From: Spirilliplanes yamanashiensis
Lineage (GTDB): Bacteria > Actinomycetota > Actinomycetes > Mycobacteriales > Micromonosporaceae
DNA: 64,000 nt
Assembly (NCBI RefSeq): GCF_016863475.1
Contig: NZ_BOOY01000019.1
Span: 1-64,000 of the forward strand
Reading direction: 5' to 3'
Shown in pieces: positions 9,788 to 20,088 of the stretch. The stretch's first letter is position 1. Each line of letters opens with the position of its first letter. A program made the translations under genes and the position numbers. The notes beneath the pieces are model-generated. The model was given only the letters and a program-made list of their open reading frames with translations, searched no databases and was not told where the DNA came from.

Positions 9788-12478
9788 TCAGTGGTCGGCG
9801 CCGTTCCAGTCCGTGCCCGCGCCCACCGAGACCTCCAGCGGCACCGACAGCGGGTAGGCCCCGCCCATCTCGCGCCGCACCAGCTCCTCCAGCGCCGCCC
9901 GCTCCCCCGGCGCCACGTCGAACACCAGCTCGTCGTGGACCTGGAGCAGCATGGTGGAGCGCAGCCCGGACGACCGCAGCGCCGCGTCGACGCGCAGCAT
10001 CGCCACCTTGATGATGTCGGCGGCGGAACCCTGGATCGGGGCGTTCAGCGCCATCCGCTCGGCCATCTCGCGGCGCTGGCGGTTGTCGCTGAGCAGGTCG
10101 GGCAGGTAGCGGCGGCGGCCCAGGATGGTGGCGGTGTAGCCGTCCTGGACGGCGCGCTTGACGACCGACTGGAGGTAGTCGCGCACGCCGCCGAAGCGGG
10201 TGAAGTACTCCTCCATGAGGCCGCGCGCCTCCTCGGTGGTGATGCCGAGCTGGTTGGACAGGCCGTAGGCGCTGAGCCCGTACGCCAGGCCGTAGTTCAT
10301 GGCCTTGATCTTGCGGCGCTGGTCGGCGTGGACCTCGTCGAGCGGCACGTGGAAGACCGACGACGCGGTGGCGGCGTGGAAGTCGGCGCCGGAGTTGAAG
10401 GCGGCGATGAGCGCCTCGTCGCCGGACAGGTGCGCCATGATGCGCATCTCGATCTGGCTGTAGTCGGCGGTCATCAGCTGCTCGAAGCCCTCGCCCACGA
10501 TGAACGCCCGGCGGATGCGCCGGCCCTCCTCGGTGCGGATGGGGATGTTCTGCAGGTTCGGGTCGGTCGACGACAGGCGGCCGGTGGCGGCGACGGTCTG
10601 GAAGAACGTGGTGTGGATGCGGCCGTCGTCGCTGATGCTCTTGAGCAGGCCGTCGACGGTGGTCTTGAGCTTGGCGACGTCGCGGTGGCGCAGCAGGTGC
10701 TCGAGCAGCGGGTCGCCGGTCTGGGCGAACAGGCCCTGCAGCGCGTCGGCGTCGGTGGTGTAGCCGGTCTTGATGCGCTTGGTCTTGGGCAGGTTGCGCT
10801 CGACGAACAGGATCTCCTGCAGCTGCTTGGGCGAGCCGAGGTTGAACTCGCGGCCAACCTCGGCGTACGCGGCCTGCGCCGCCGCCTTGACCTCCGCGGC
10901 GAAGTGGGCCTCCAGCTCGGTCAGGTACGCGGTGTCGGCGGTGATGCCGAGGCGCTCCATGGCGGCGAGCACGAACAGCAGCGGCTGCTCGACGTCGGCG
11001 AGCAGCTCGATGGAGGTGTCGCCGTCGCGGGACAGCTCGTCGCGCAGCACCTGGGCCAGGTCGAGGGTGGCGCGGGCGCGCAGCATCAGGTTCTGCTCGG
11101 CGACGCCCTCGTCGCCGCCGCCGAGGCCGTCGAGGGTGAGCTGGCCGTCGTCGGGGGTGTCGTTGCGCAGCTCGCGCTTGAGGTAGCGCAGGGCCAGGTC
11201 GACCAGGTCGTAGGAGCGCTGGTCGGGCTTCGCCAGGTACGCCGCGAGCGCGGTGTCGGTCTCGACGCCGGCGAGGGTCCAGCCGTGCGCGGCGAACGCC
11301 AGCAGCGCCGGCTTGGCGTCGTGGACGACCTTGGGGCGGGTGGGCTCGGCGAGCCAGGCGGCGACGGCGCGCTCGTCGTTCTCGTCGAGGGCCGCCGGGT
11401 CGAACCAGGCGGCGGCGCCGTCGGCGACGGCCACGGCGATGCCGGTGAGGGAGCCGGTGCCGCGGCCGAACGTGCCGGCCACGGCGACGCCGACGGCCGC
11501 TGTGCCGGCGTGCTCGCGCAGCCAGCCGGCCACCTGGCCGGTGCCGAGCCGTACCCCGGCCAGGTCGAAGCCGGCCTCGGCCTCGGGCTCGACCGCGTCG
11601 AGGTACTGGTAGAGCCGCTCGCGCAGGACCCGGAACTCCAGCGAGTCGAAGACCTGGTGGACGGCCTCGCGGTCCCAGCCCTGCCAGCGGGCGTCCTCGG
11701 GGCGCAGCGGCAGGTCGAGGTCGCAGACGAGCTTGTTGATCTCGTAGTTGCGCAGCACGTCGGCGAGGTGGGCGCGCAGGTTCTCGCCGGCCTTGCCCTT
11801 GATCTTGTCGGCGTTGGCGACGATGCCGTCGAGGCCGCCGTACTCGTTGATCCACTTGGCGGCGGTCTTGTCGCCGACGCCCGGCACGCCGGGCAGGTTG
11901 TCGCTGGTCTCGCCGACGAGGGCGGCCTTGTCGCGGTAGCGCTCCGGCGGCACGAAGTACTTCGCCTCGATCGCGGCCGGGGTCATGCGCCACACCTCGG
12001 ACACCCCGCGCACCGGGTAGAGGATCGTGACGTGCTCGCCCGCGAGTTGGAACGCGTCGCGGTCGCCGGTGGAGATGACCACCTCGAAGCCGGCGTCGCG
12101 GGCCTGGCAGGCGAGGGTGCCGATGACGTCGTCGGCCTCGTAGCCGGGCTTCTCGACGACCGGGATGCGCAGCGCCTCCAGGACCTCCTTGACCAGGCTG
12201 ACCTGGCCCTGGAACGGCTGCGGGGTCTCCGACCGGCCGGCCTTGTACTCCGCGTACTTCTCCGTGCGGAACGACACCCGGGACACGTCGAACGCCACGA
12301 TGATGTGCGTGGGGCGCTCGTCGCGCAGCATGTTGATCAGCATCGACGTGAAGCCGAACACCGCGTTGGTGGGCTGCCCGGTCTGCGTGGAGAAGTTCTC
12401 CACCGGCAGGGCGAAGAACGCCCGGTACGCCAGGGAGTGACCGTCGAGCAGCAGCAGGCGGGGGGCATCATCGCTCAC
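9788..12478 (-). CDS. polA: DNA polymerase I
   Basis: An 896-residue repair and Okazaki-fragment polymerase. The N-terminal 5' nuclease (about 1-300) starts LLLLDGHSLAYRAFFAL and includes YEADDVIGTLA and the H3TH segment GVPGVGDKTAAKW. The middle domain (about 320-480) lacks the D-x-E proofreading motif: the first strand reads TAAVGVAVAGTFGRG, so 3'-5' exonuclease activity is probably absent, as in mycobacterial PolA. The polymerase domain has motif A DYSQIEMRIMAHLS, motif B RRKIKAMNYGLAYG and motif C QVHDELVF. The GTG start at 12478 (SDDAPRLLLLDG) follows a TAGAGT hexamer by 8 bases. Confidence 0.97.
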   Translation of the reverse strand: MSDDAPRLLLLDGHSLAYRAFFALPVENFSTQTGQPTNAVFGFTSMLINMLRDERPTHIIVAFDVSRVSFRTEKYAEYKAGRSETPQPFQGQVSLVKEVLEALRIPVVEKPGYEADDVIGTLACQARDAGFEVVISTGDRDAFQLAGEHVTILYPVRGVSEVWRMTPAAIEAKYFVPPERYRDKAALVGETSDNLPGVPGVGDKTAAKWINEYGGLDGIVANADKIKGKAGENLRAHLADVLRNYEINKLVCDLDLPLRPEDARWQGWDREAVHQVFDSLEFRVLRERLYQYLDAVEPEAEAGFDLAGVRLGTGQVAGWLREHAGTAAVGVAVAGTFGRGTGSLTGIAVAVADGAAAWFDPAALDENDERAVAAWLAEPTRPKVVHDAKPALLAFAAHGWTLAGVETDTALAAYLAKPDQRSYDLVDLALRYLKRELRNDTPDDGQLTLDGLGGGDEGVAEQNLMLRARATLDLAQVLRDELSRDGDTSIELLADVEQPLLFVLAAMERLGITADTAYLTELEAHFAAEVKAAAQAAYAEVGREFNLGSPKQLQEILFVERNLPKTKRIKTGYTTDADALQGLFAQTGDPLLEHLLRHRDVAKLKTTVDGLLKSISDDGRIHTTFFQTVAATGRLSSTDPNLQNIPIRTEEGRRIRRAFIVGEGFEQLMTADYSQIEMRIMAHLSGDEALIAAFNSGADFHAATASSVFHVPLDEVHADQRRKIKAMNYGLAYGLSAYGLSNQLGITTEEARGLMEEYFTRFGGVRDYLQSVVKRAVQDGYTATILGRRRYLPDLLSDNRQRREMAERMALNAPIQGSAADIIKVAMLRVDAALRSSGLRSTMLLQVHDELVFDVAPGERAALEELVRREMGGAYPLSVPLEVSVGAGTDWNGADH

Positions 12479-12698
12479 GTCAGACGACTCTAGACCCGGG
12501 GTCCGACATCCCCGCGCAGGCCCGCGAGGCGTGCCCCGGCACCGGATCACCCTCCGTGAACATCACGACTGCGCAACTACTCCGCATCAGCCGGGACAAA
12601 CGCTGGTATCACGTCACACCTGGTCATTAGGTTTCCTGCATCAGCGTCATTCCAAGCGCGCCTGCGCTCGACAAGCGCTGGACCCGAAGGAGACATGG

Positions 12699-13973
12699 AT
12701 GATCCGCCCGAACATCGCATGGCGCACCACCGCCGTGCTGGGCGCCGCGTGCCTCGCGCTCAGCGCGTGTGCAGACGACAGCAGCGACACGCCGGGAACC
12801 GGCGCGACCTCGCAGGCTCCCGCGGCAGTTCCGGCTGACGGCGTACTGAAGATCGGCACCCTTCTGCCGCAGACCGGTTCGCTGGCCTTCCTCGGCCCGC
12901 CGGAGTTCGCGGGCGTCGACCTCGCCGTCAAGGAGATCAACGACGCGGGCGGCGCGCTCGGCAAGCCGGTCGTCGTCAGCGACACCGACTCCGGCGACAC
13001 GTCCACCGACATCGCCTCCCAGTCGGTCAACAAGCTCCTGACGGAGAAGGTCGACGTCATCGTCGGCGCCGCCTCGTCCTCGGTCTCGCTGTCGGTCATC
13101 GACAAGATCACCGGTGCGGGCGTCGTGCAGATCTCGCCGGCGAACACGTCCGACGCGTTCACCACGTACAACGACAAGGGCCTCTACTTCCGGACCGCCC
13201 CGCCGGACGTCCTCCAGGGCCGCGTCCTCGGCGACCTCGTCGTCCAGGACGGCAACGCCAAGGTCGGCATGCTGGTCCTGCAGGACTCGTACGGCACGGG
13301 TCTGGCCAAGAACGCCCGCGCCGCGATCGAGGCCCAGGGTGGCCAGGTCGTCGCCGAGGAGGTCTACGACCCGAAGGCGGCCGACTACTCGGCCGAGGTC
13401 GGCAAGATCAAGTCGGCGAACCCGGACGCGATCCTGCTCATCGGCTTCGACGAGACCAAGAAGATCGTCCCGAAGCTGGTCGAGGCCGGTCTCACCGCCC
13501 AGGCCAAGAAGTGGTACCTGGTCGACGGCAACCTGTCGAACTACGGCAAGGAGTTCCCGGCCAACACGTTCGGCGGCGCCAAGGGCACCCAGCCGGGCGC
13601 GCAGGTCAGCGAGGACTTCCGCAAGAAGATGCTCGCCATCGACCCGGCGCTGAAGGACTTCAACTACGGCCCCGAGTCGTACGACGCCACCATCCTGGCG
13701 GCCCTCGCCGCCGAGCAGGCCAAGTCGGACGCCCCGGCCGACATCGCGAAGAACCTCGCGACCGTCAGCGCCGGCGGCACCAAGTGCAAGGCCTTCAAGG
13801 AGTGCGTCGACCTGGTGAAGGCCGGCACCGACATCGACTACGACGGTGTCAGCGGCCCGATCGAGTTCAACGAGGCCGGTGACCCGCAGCAGGCCACCAT
13901 CGGCATCTACCAGTACGGCGCGGACAACACCTACAAGAACGTCACGTTCCTGTCGGGCAACATCGCCGGCTGA
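12699..13973 (+). CDS. livJ: Branched-chain amino acid type ABC substrate-binding lipoprotein
   Basis: A 424-residue lipoprotein with a signal peptide ending in lipobox LSAC (Cys24 lipidated), then a disordered Ser/Thr linker and a type I periplasmic-binding fold (LKIGTLLPQTGSLAFLGPPE, AVKEINDAGG, VGMLVLQDSYG, DAILLIGF). It should capture leucine/isoleucine/valine or another small amide outside the membrane and hand it to the LivHMGF transporter. The ATG at 12699 has a good Shine-Dalgarno GAAGGAG (12686-12692). Unusually it faces the liv permease operon on the other strand, so the two are transcribed separately. Substrate specificity cannot be read from sequence. Confidence 0.9.
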   Translation: MIRPNIAWRTTAVLGAACLALSACADDSSDTPGTGATSQAPAAVPADGVLKIGTLLPQTGSLAFLGPPEFAGVDLAVKEINDAGGALGKPVVVSDTDSGDTSTDIASQSVNKLLTEKVDVIVGAASSSVSLSVIDKITGAGVVQISPANTSDAFTTYNDKGLYFRTAPPDVLQGRVLGDLVVQDGNAKVGMLVLQDSYGTGLAKNARAAIEAQGGQVVAEEVYDPKAADYSAEVGKIKSANPDAILLIGFDETKKIVPKLVEAGLTAQAKKWYLVDGNLSNYGKEFPANTFGGAKGTQPGAQVSEDFRKKMLAIDPALKDFNYGPESYDATILAALAAEQAKSDAPADIAKNLATVSAGGTKCKAFKECVDLVKAGTDIDYDGVSGPIEFNEAGDPQQATIGIYQYGADNTYKNVTFLSGNIAG

Positions 13974-14007
13974 CGCACCACCGCAGCACGCACCACTGAG
14001 CACAGTT

Positions 14008-14037
14008 CGAGGGCCCGGCCGGTCGGCCGGGCCCTCG
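14008..14037 (+). terminator. Terminator after livJ
   Basis: A perfect 14-bp stem, CGAGGGCCCGGCCG (14008-14021) against CGGCCGGGCCCTCG (14024-14037), with a two-base apex and a short T-containing tail. It stands 34 bases past the livJ stop. Confidence 0.85.
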
Positions 14038-14321
14038 TTCGCGTTCCGGCCGGCGGCCTGACCATCCGGCGGCATCGCGCGGGTTGTCTTCGCCCGCCGG
14101 CGCGGGCGGCTGCTGGACCGCTCGGAGGTCCGAGCCCGGCGGGAGAGCGTTGACCGCTCCGACAGGGCCGCCACTGCCTTGCGCGCGGGGCCATCCCTGC
14201 CCGGGCCGCCACTTCCTTGAAGGGCAGCACCCTCCCGCGAGGGCCGTCGTCAATCTGTCCGGCGGCGGGTTCCGCCGCCGCCGCGGGGCCAACTGCTCCC
14301 GGCGCTGGGAACCGCGGGCCG
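14038..14321. other. Intergenic with a short direct repeat
   Basis: About 280 bases with no supported gene. GGGCCGCCACTGCCTT (14165-14180) recurs at 14203-14218 with one mismatch. The open frames here continue the decayed reading frames of the broken gene at 14322-15096 and look non-coding. Confidence 0.5.
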
Positions 14322-15096
14322 TCAGCCGCCGACGCAGTCGCCGCTGCCGCTGAGGCACGGCCGGTGGTAGCCCCCGCCGTCGTCCGCAGGGCTCGGCGAC
14401 GGGTCCACACCGTCGTGGTACCGCAGCGCCAGCGACACCACCGCCACGAGCCGGTACCGGCCGTACGCGGCCGCGACGGGTGGTGGGCACGTCGACCGGT
14501 TCGGCCGCCCGGTACACCGTCGTGTCGCTGTCCGCCGGCCGCTGTCCGGTGTGGACCAGCCCGTGTGCCGGGGGCACGTGCGGCCGTTCGAACCACTCGA
14601 TCCGCAACCCGGCGCCGAGGTCGTCGGCATAGCCGGCCAGGACCGGCGGGGACGGCAGCAGCGGCTCCCCCGACCAGCCGCCCGCACGCAACGCCCGGTC
14701 TCAGCGCCGGGCGTGCCCGACCCCGTGGTCGGCACCGTCCGCGGCGAGGTACCGGGTCAGGGTGCGGGTGCAGGCGACCGGGCCGTATTGCTGCCGAAGA
14801 AGCCGCTGGCCTCGGCGGTGCACGGCGGTGGCCGGGGTGTGCAGACCGGGCGCCGCCGCCGTCACGGCGGCCAGGCGGGTGTCCAGGGCGGTCGTGGCCG
14901 CGGCGGCCCTCGCCGACACTGTCGGCGAGCGGGACTCCGGTGGCTCGGTCGACCGGTGCCACTGGTACAGCAGCGCGCCGATGCCGCACAGGACCAACGC
15001 CACGACCAGCAGGATCACGCCCAACAGCAGGCGCAGGCAGCCGGAGCCGCGGTCGTGCGAGGCCCCTATGCACGGCACCGTACCGGCGGCGGCCAC
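14322..15096 (-). pseudogene. Broken gene for a membrane-anchored protein
   Basis: The N-terminal part (15096 down to 14704) encodes a single membrane helix (LLLGVILLVVALVLCGIGALL) followed by an Ala-rich region, and ends at an in-frame TGA at 14701-14703. The same frame continues sensibly past the stop (EPLLPSPPVLAGYADDLGAG, IEWFERPHVPPAHGL, DSDTTVYRAAEPVDVP). Near 14478 the coding signal moves to another frame, which reads GRYRLVAVVSLALRYHDGVD and ends at 14322. One nonsense codon plus one frameshift give either a pseudogene or two sequencing errors. The product was probably an anchored extracellular protein; I do not recognise a family. It lies downstream of the liv operon terminator. Confidence 0.6.
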
Positions 15097-15110
15097 CGTG
15101 GACGGACACG

Positions 15111-15143
15111 CCGAGGGCCGCGGCGTGGCGCCGCGGCCCTCGG
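15111..15143 (-). terminator. Terminator after livF
   Basis: CCGAGGGCCGCGG (15111-15123) pairs perfectly with CCGCGGCCCTCGG (15131-15143) around a 7-base loop. It begins 15 bases past the livF stop and so closes the liv operon. It also separates the operon from the broken gene downstream. Confidence 0.8.
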
Positions 15144-15157
15144 GTGGATGACCGGTG

Positions 15158-16002
<845 letters not shown>

Positions 16003-16006
<4 letters not shown>

Positions 16007-16992
16007 TGTCCGTCCTCCTTCGCGGGCTTCGGCGCGGTCGCCCCCGCCGTCGGGCCGGCGGGCTCCCCCGCCGCCGGAGCCGCCGGAGCCGCGGGCCCGG
16101 CGGTGTCCGCCGCCGGGTCGGCGTCCGGGTCGGCGGCGCCGTCGTGGTGGGCGCCCAGGTAGGCGTCGATCACCCGCTGGTCCGCCATCACCTCGTCCGG
16201 GGTGCCCTCGGCGATCACCTCGCCCTGGCCCATCACGATGACCCAGTCGCTGATGTCGCGCACCATGTCCATGTCGTGCTCGACGAACAGCACGGTCATG
16301 CCCAGCTCGCGCAGGCCCTTCACGTGGCCCAGCAGCGACTGCGTCAGGGCCGGGTTCACGCCCGCCATCGGCTCGTCGAGCATGACCATCTCGGGGTTCA
16401 CCATCAGCGCGCGGGCCATCTCGAGCAGCTTGCGCTGGCCGCCCGACAGGCTGCCGGCGAAGTCCTCGCGCTTGGCGTCCAGCTTGAAGCGGGCCAGCAG
16501 CTCGTCGGCGCGTTCGGTGACGTCCTGCTCCTGCTTCTTCCACAGGCCCGGGATGAGCGCGCGCCAGAAGTTCTCGCCGCGCTGGCCCGTCGCGCCCAGC
16601 CGCATGTTGTCGATGACCGACAGGCGGTTCAGCGACTTGGTGAGCTGGAACGTGCGGACCATGCCGCGGCGGGCCACCTTGTGCGCGGCCACGCCCTGCA
16701 GGGGCTGGCCGTTGAACGCCCAGTTGCCCTCGTCCGGCTTGTCGAAGCCGGTCAGCAGGTTGAAGAAGGTGGTCTTGCCGGCGCCGTTCGGGCCGATCAG
16801 GGCCGTGATGGCGCCGCGCTGGATCTCCACGTGGCCGACGTTGACGGCGGTGAGGCCGCCGAAGCGCCGCACCACCTTGTCGACGACGAGGATCGGGTCG
16901 GGCTTCTTGGCGCCCGGCTCGCGGGGCACGTCGGCCAGTGCGGCGACCGCGCGGGCCTTGGCGGGGGCGTCGGTCTGCTGGTCAGCGGGCAT
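16003..16992 (-). CDS. livG: Branched-chain amino acid ABC transporter ATP-binding protein LivG
   Basis: A 329-residue ATPase with Walker A GPNGAGKTT, the LivG hallmark RTFQLTKSLNRLSVIDNM, signature LSGGQRKLLE, Walker B MVMLDEPMAGVNP and switch His in VLFVEHDMDMV. Family members are usually about 255 residues; the extra length is a 30-residue N-terminal tail and an Ala/Pro/Asp-rich C-terminal tail of about 50 residues with no known role. The ATG lies inside the livM 3' end (11-base overlap). Confidence 0.94.
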
Positions 16993-17971
16993 CGAGCATG
17001 ACCTCCTTCTTGTCGCCGAAGATCCCCTGCGGCCGGAAGATCAGCAGCAGCATCAGGCCGATGCCCACCAGGATGTAGCCGACCGCGCCGGCCTGGTTGG
17101 TGGTCATGATCGACGACGGGATCGCGCCGACCGAGATCAGCGACGGCAGCAGCGCGTTGATGAACGTCAGCAGGAACCAGAAGATCATCGAGCCGACGAC
17201 CGGGCCGAACACGCGGGCCGCGCCGCCCAGGATGACGATCGTGTACATGTAGAACGTGAACTCGGTGCCGTAGGTGTCTGGCTGGATCGCCGCCAGGCCG
17301 AGGGCGAACACGAAGCCGCCCAGCGAGCCCAGCACACCGCCGAGGATCAGCGCCTGGATCTTGTACGAGAACACGTTCTTGCCGAGGCTGCGCACCGCGT
17401 CCTCGTCCTCGCGGATGGCCTTGATGACCCGGCCCCACGGGCTGCGCATCAGCAGCCAGACGATGAGCAGCGCGATCGCCACGAGCACCCAGCCGACCGT
17501 CAGCACCCACAGCTCGCGGGTGCTGAAGCTGATCAGCGTCGTCTCGATCGGCGACGAGTACGGGTTCATGTCGTAGAACGACTGCGAGAACTGCTGCAGG
17601 CCGTCCGAGCCGCCCGTCCACTCGCTGAGGGTCACCGAGCGGAACAGCAGGCGGACGATCTCCGCCGCGGCGATCGTCACGATCGCCAGGTAGTCGGCGC
17701 GCAGCCGCAGCGTCGGGATGCCCAGCAGCAGCGCCAGCACCACCACGCCGCCCAGGCCGACGAGGATGCCCAGCCAGAACGGCTGGCCGAAGGTCGTGAC
17801 GGTGATCGCCATGCCGTACGCGGCGACACCCAGGAAGGCCGACTGGCCGAAGTTGAGCAGGCCCGTGTAGCCGAAGTGCACGTTCAGGCCGATCGCGGCC
17901 AGCGCGTACACGATGGTCGACAGACCGATCAGCGACTCGAGGGAAACGCTGAAGATGACGTCCCAGTTCAC
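16982..17971 (-). CDS. livM: Branched-chain amino acid ABC transporter permease LivM
   Basis: A 329-residue integral membrane permease with about 8-10 hydrophobic segments. It carries the LivM signature GYTGLLNFGQSAFLGVAAYG, the cytoplasmic coupling region RSPWGRVIKAIREDEDAVRSLGKN, and the C-terminal FRPQGIFG motif. It forms the translocation pore with LivH. It starts 13 bases after livH and overlaps livG by 11 bases, so the four genes form one operon. Confidence 0.94.
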   Translation of the reverse strand: MNWDVIFSVSLESLIGLSTIVYALAAIGLNVHFGYTGLLNFGQSAFLGVAAYGMAITVTTFGQPFWLGILVGLGGVVVLALLLGIPTLRLRADYLAIVTIAAAEIVRLLFRSVTLSEWTGGSDGLQQFSQSFYDMNPYSSPIETTLISFSTRELWVLTVGWVLVAIALLIVWLLMRSPWGRVIKAIREDEDAVRSLGKNVFSYKIQALILGGVLGSLGGFVFALGLAAIQPDTYGTEFTFYMYTIVILGGAARVFGPVVGSMIFWFLLTFINALLPSLISVGAIPSSIMTTNQAGAVGYILVGIGLMLLLIFRPQGIFGDKKEVMLDAR

Positions 17972-17984
17972 GGCAGCTCTCCCC

Positions 17985-19265
17985 TCAGCCGATCCGCTCG
18001 CGCCGGCCCAGGATGCCCTGGGGCCGGACGAGGATGACGATGATCAGCACGGCGAGCGCGCCGACGTTCTTCAGCTCCGTGGGGATCCACAGCGTCGACA
18101 GCTGCGTCGCCAGGCCGATCACGAGGCTGCCGAGCAGGGCGCCGAACGCCGTGCCCAGGCCGCCCAGGGTGACCGCCGCGAACACCAGCAGCAGAATCTG
18201 GAAGCCCATCTGGTAGTTGATGCCCTGGAAGACACCCAGCATGACACCGGCCAGCGCCGCGAGCCCACCGCCGATGGTCCAGACGAGCCGGATGATGGCG
18301 TCCACGTTGATGCCGGACGCGGCCGCGAGCGCGGGGTTCGTCGACACCGCCCGGGTCGCCTTGCCGAGGCGCGTCTTGACCAGCGCCACCGACACCGCGA
18401 CCAGCACGACGATCGCGATCAGGTCCATGATGAGGTTCTTCGGGGCGATGGCGATCGGGCCGATGTCGATGCCCGGCTGCGCCACGTAGTCGCTGTACTG
18501 GCGCGTCTCGCCGCGGAACCAGTAGAGGCTGATGTAGCGCATCGTCAGCGCCAGGCCGATCGAGATGATCATCATGCCGATCAGGCCCGTGCGCCGCTTG
18601 CGCAGCCAGCCCCAGAAGAAGCGGTCCTGGAACCAGCCGAACCCGGCTCCCAGCGCCACCGCGATCACGCCCGCCACGATCACCGGCAGGCCCACGAACA
18701 CGTTGAAGATGAACGCCATCAGCGCGCCGAACGTCACCAGCTCGCCGTGCGCGAAGTTCGTCAGGCCCATCGTGCCGAAGATCAGCGACAGGCCGAGGGC
18801 GGCCAGCGCGATCATCAGGCCGAGGTGCAGGCCCGTGTACACCAGGTCGAGGATCTGGCCGAGCCGGTTCGGGCCCGGGTCGACCGGCGCGCCGGCGCCC
18901 GCCTCCGACCCGATCGGGAACAGCGCCGTGCGGGCGCTGCCCTCGAACACCGGCAGCGTGAGCACCGGACGGTTGTTCGTCAGCGTGAGACCCTCCGGCA
19001 GGGTCGTGACGTCCAGTTCCACCCGGTACGTGCCCGCGGCCGGCACGGGGACCGTCCACTTCCCGTCCGGACCCGACTGAACCTGCCCGACCTGTGCGCC
19101 GTCCTGCGACGAGACCGTGATCTGCACGCCAGCCACCGGCTGACCGTTGTTGATCAGGGTGCCCTGCAATGCCTCGCCCTCGGCCCAGGCGCTTGTGGCG
19201 CCGAACCCGAACGCGATGAACAGACTCGCCAGGAAGGCCGTGAGCATGACCACGGCTCTACGCAA
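17985..19265 (-). CDS. livH: LivH-type permease with N-terminal secreted Ig-like domain
   Basis: A 426-residue protein. Residues 1-30 are a signal peptide (LTAFLASLFIAFGFG, Ala-x-Ala before EGEA). Residues 31-125 form a beta-rich carboxypeptidase-regulatory/Ig-like domain (GTLINNGQPVAGVQITVSSQ, DGKWTVPVPAAGTYRVEL). Residues 140-426 are a standard LivH permease (GLSLIFGTMGLTNFAHGELV, ILVRPQGILG). A usual LivH is about 290 residues, so the extracytoplasmic domain is an addition. The start is probably TTG at 19265: GAGGAG sits 5 bases upstream, whereas the upstream ATG at 19313 has no ribosome site. It is the first gene of the operon. Confidence 0.9.
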   Translation of the reverse strand: MRRAVVMLTAFLASLFIAFGFGATSAWAEGEALQGTLINNGQPVAGVQITVSSQDGAQVGQVQSGPDGKWTVPVPAAGTYRVELDVTTLPEGLTLTNNRPVLTLPVFEGSARTALFPIGSEAGAGAPVDPGPNRLGQILDLVYTGLHLGLMIALAALGLSLIFGTMGLTNFAHGELVTFGALMAFIFNVFVGLPVIVAGVIAVALGAGFGWFQDRFFWGWLRKRRTGLIGMMIISIGLALTMRYISLYWFRGETRQYSDYVAQPGIDIGPIAIAPKNLIMDLIAIVVLVAVSVALVKTRLGKATRAVSTNPALAAASGINVDAIIRLVWTIGGGLAALAGVMLGVFQGINYQMGFQILLLVFAAVTLGGLGTAFGALLGSLVIGLATQLSTLWIPTELKNVGALAVLIIVILVRPQGILGRRERIG

Positions 19266-19327
19266 CGGTGCTCCTCGATGTGTGGGGAAGTGATCGTCCG
19301 CCGGATATTTCACCCCAGGACTGGCGG

Positions 19328-19333
19328 ATCATA
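19328..19333 (-). promoter_or_regulatory. Candidate -10 of the liv operon
   Basis: TATGAT on the minus strand matches the -10 consensus well and would give a leader of about 55 bases before the livH TTG. The -35 region is not clear. No GlnR- or Lrp-type operator was recognised around it. Confidence 0.3.
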
Positions 19334-19470
19334 GCCCGCGTCACACGTCCCCAACGCTCCGTTACCAAGCCGTTATTGGCCTTTTACCAGGCCGAACCGC
19401 GGGTCCGGCCGGGTCGGGCCACCACGCTCTGCCCGTTCGCCCGGCCCCACCTGCCCGACCGGCCCGGACG

Positions 19471-20088
19471 TCACCCCTCGGCCGGTCCGGACTCCCCCGG
19501 CGCCTCCGCCAGGATCCGGTCGGCGACCTCGCGCATCGTCATCCGGTGATCCATCGCCGTGCGCTGGATCCACTTGAACGCCTGCGGCTCCGTCATCGCG
19601 TACTGCGTCATCAGGGCGCCCTTGGCGCGCTCCACCGACTTGCGCGTCTCCAGCCGGTCCGTCAGCCCCGCGACCTCGGACTCCAGCGCGCTGATCTCCG
19701 CGAACCGCGACAGCGCGATCTCCACCGCCGGCACCAGGTCCGACTTCTGGAACGGCTTCACCAGGTACGCCATCGCGCCCGCCGCCCGCGCCCGCTCCAC
19801 CAGGTCACGCTGGCTGAACGCGGTCAGGATGACCACCGGCGCGATCCGCGAGTCGGCGATCTTCTCCGCCGCCTGCAGCCCGTCCATGATCGGCATCTTG
19901 ATGTCCATGATCACGAGGTCGGGCTTCAGCTCCTCGGCCAGCCGCACCGCCGTCTCGCCGTCCCCGGCCTCGCCGACGACGTCGTAGCCCTCCTCCACGA
20001 GCATCTCGGCCAGGTCCAGCCGGATGAGCGCCTCGTCCTCGGCGATCAGCACCCGCCGCCGGTCGGCACCCGCCTGCGTGTCGGCCAC
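19471..20088 (-). CDS. pdtaR: ANTAR-domain response regulator, PdtaR type
   Basis: A 205-residue regulator. The receiver domain (about 12-125) has the acidic pair IAEDEALIR, phosphoacceptor Asp in LVIMDIKMP, Thr/Ser switch in VVILTAFSQ and Lys in YLVKPF. The ANTAR RNA-binding domain (about 140-200) reads RKSVERAKGALMTQYAMTEPQAFKWIQ. ANTAR proteins bind paired hexanucleotide stem-loops in nascent RNA and prevent termination. Length and layout equal M. tuberculosis PdtaR (Rv1626), partner of the PdtaS kinase; no such kinase is in this window. The GTG start at 20088 gives the conserved N terminus. Confidence 0.92.
   Translation of the reverse strand: MADTQAGADRRRVLIAEDEALIRLDLAEMLVEEGYDVVGEAGDGETAVRLAEELKPDLVIMDIKMPIMDGLQAAEKIADSRIAPVVILTAFSQRDLVERARAAGAMAYLVKPFQKSDLVPAVEIALSRFAEISALESEVAGLTDRLETRKSVERAKGALMTQYAMTEPQAFKWIQRTAMDHRMTMREVADRILAEAPGESGPAEG

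Noticed and set aside
9791-12493. 900-codon frame opposite polA
   Set aside because: Antisense shadow. polA motifs on the minus strand are complete.
17913-19334. 473-codon frame opposite livH/livM, rich in Arg/Asp/Gln
   Set aside because: Antisense shadow of membrane-protein genes, where hydrophobic codons read as charged residues on the other strand.
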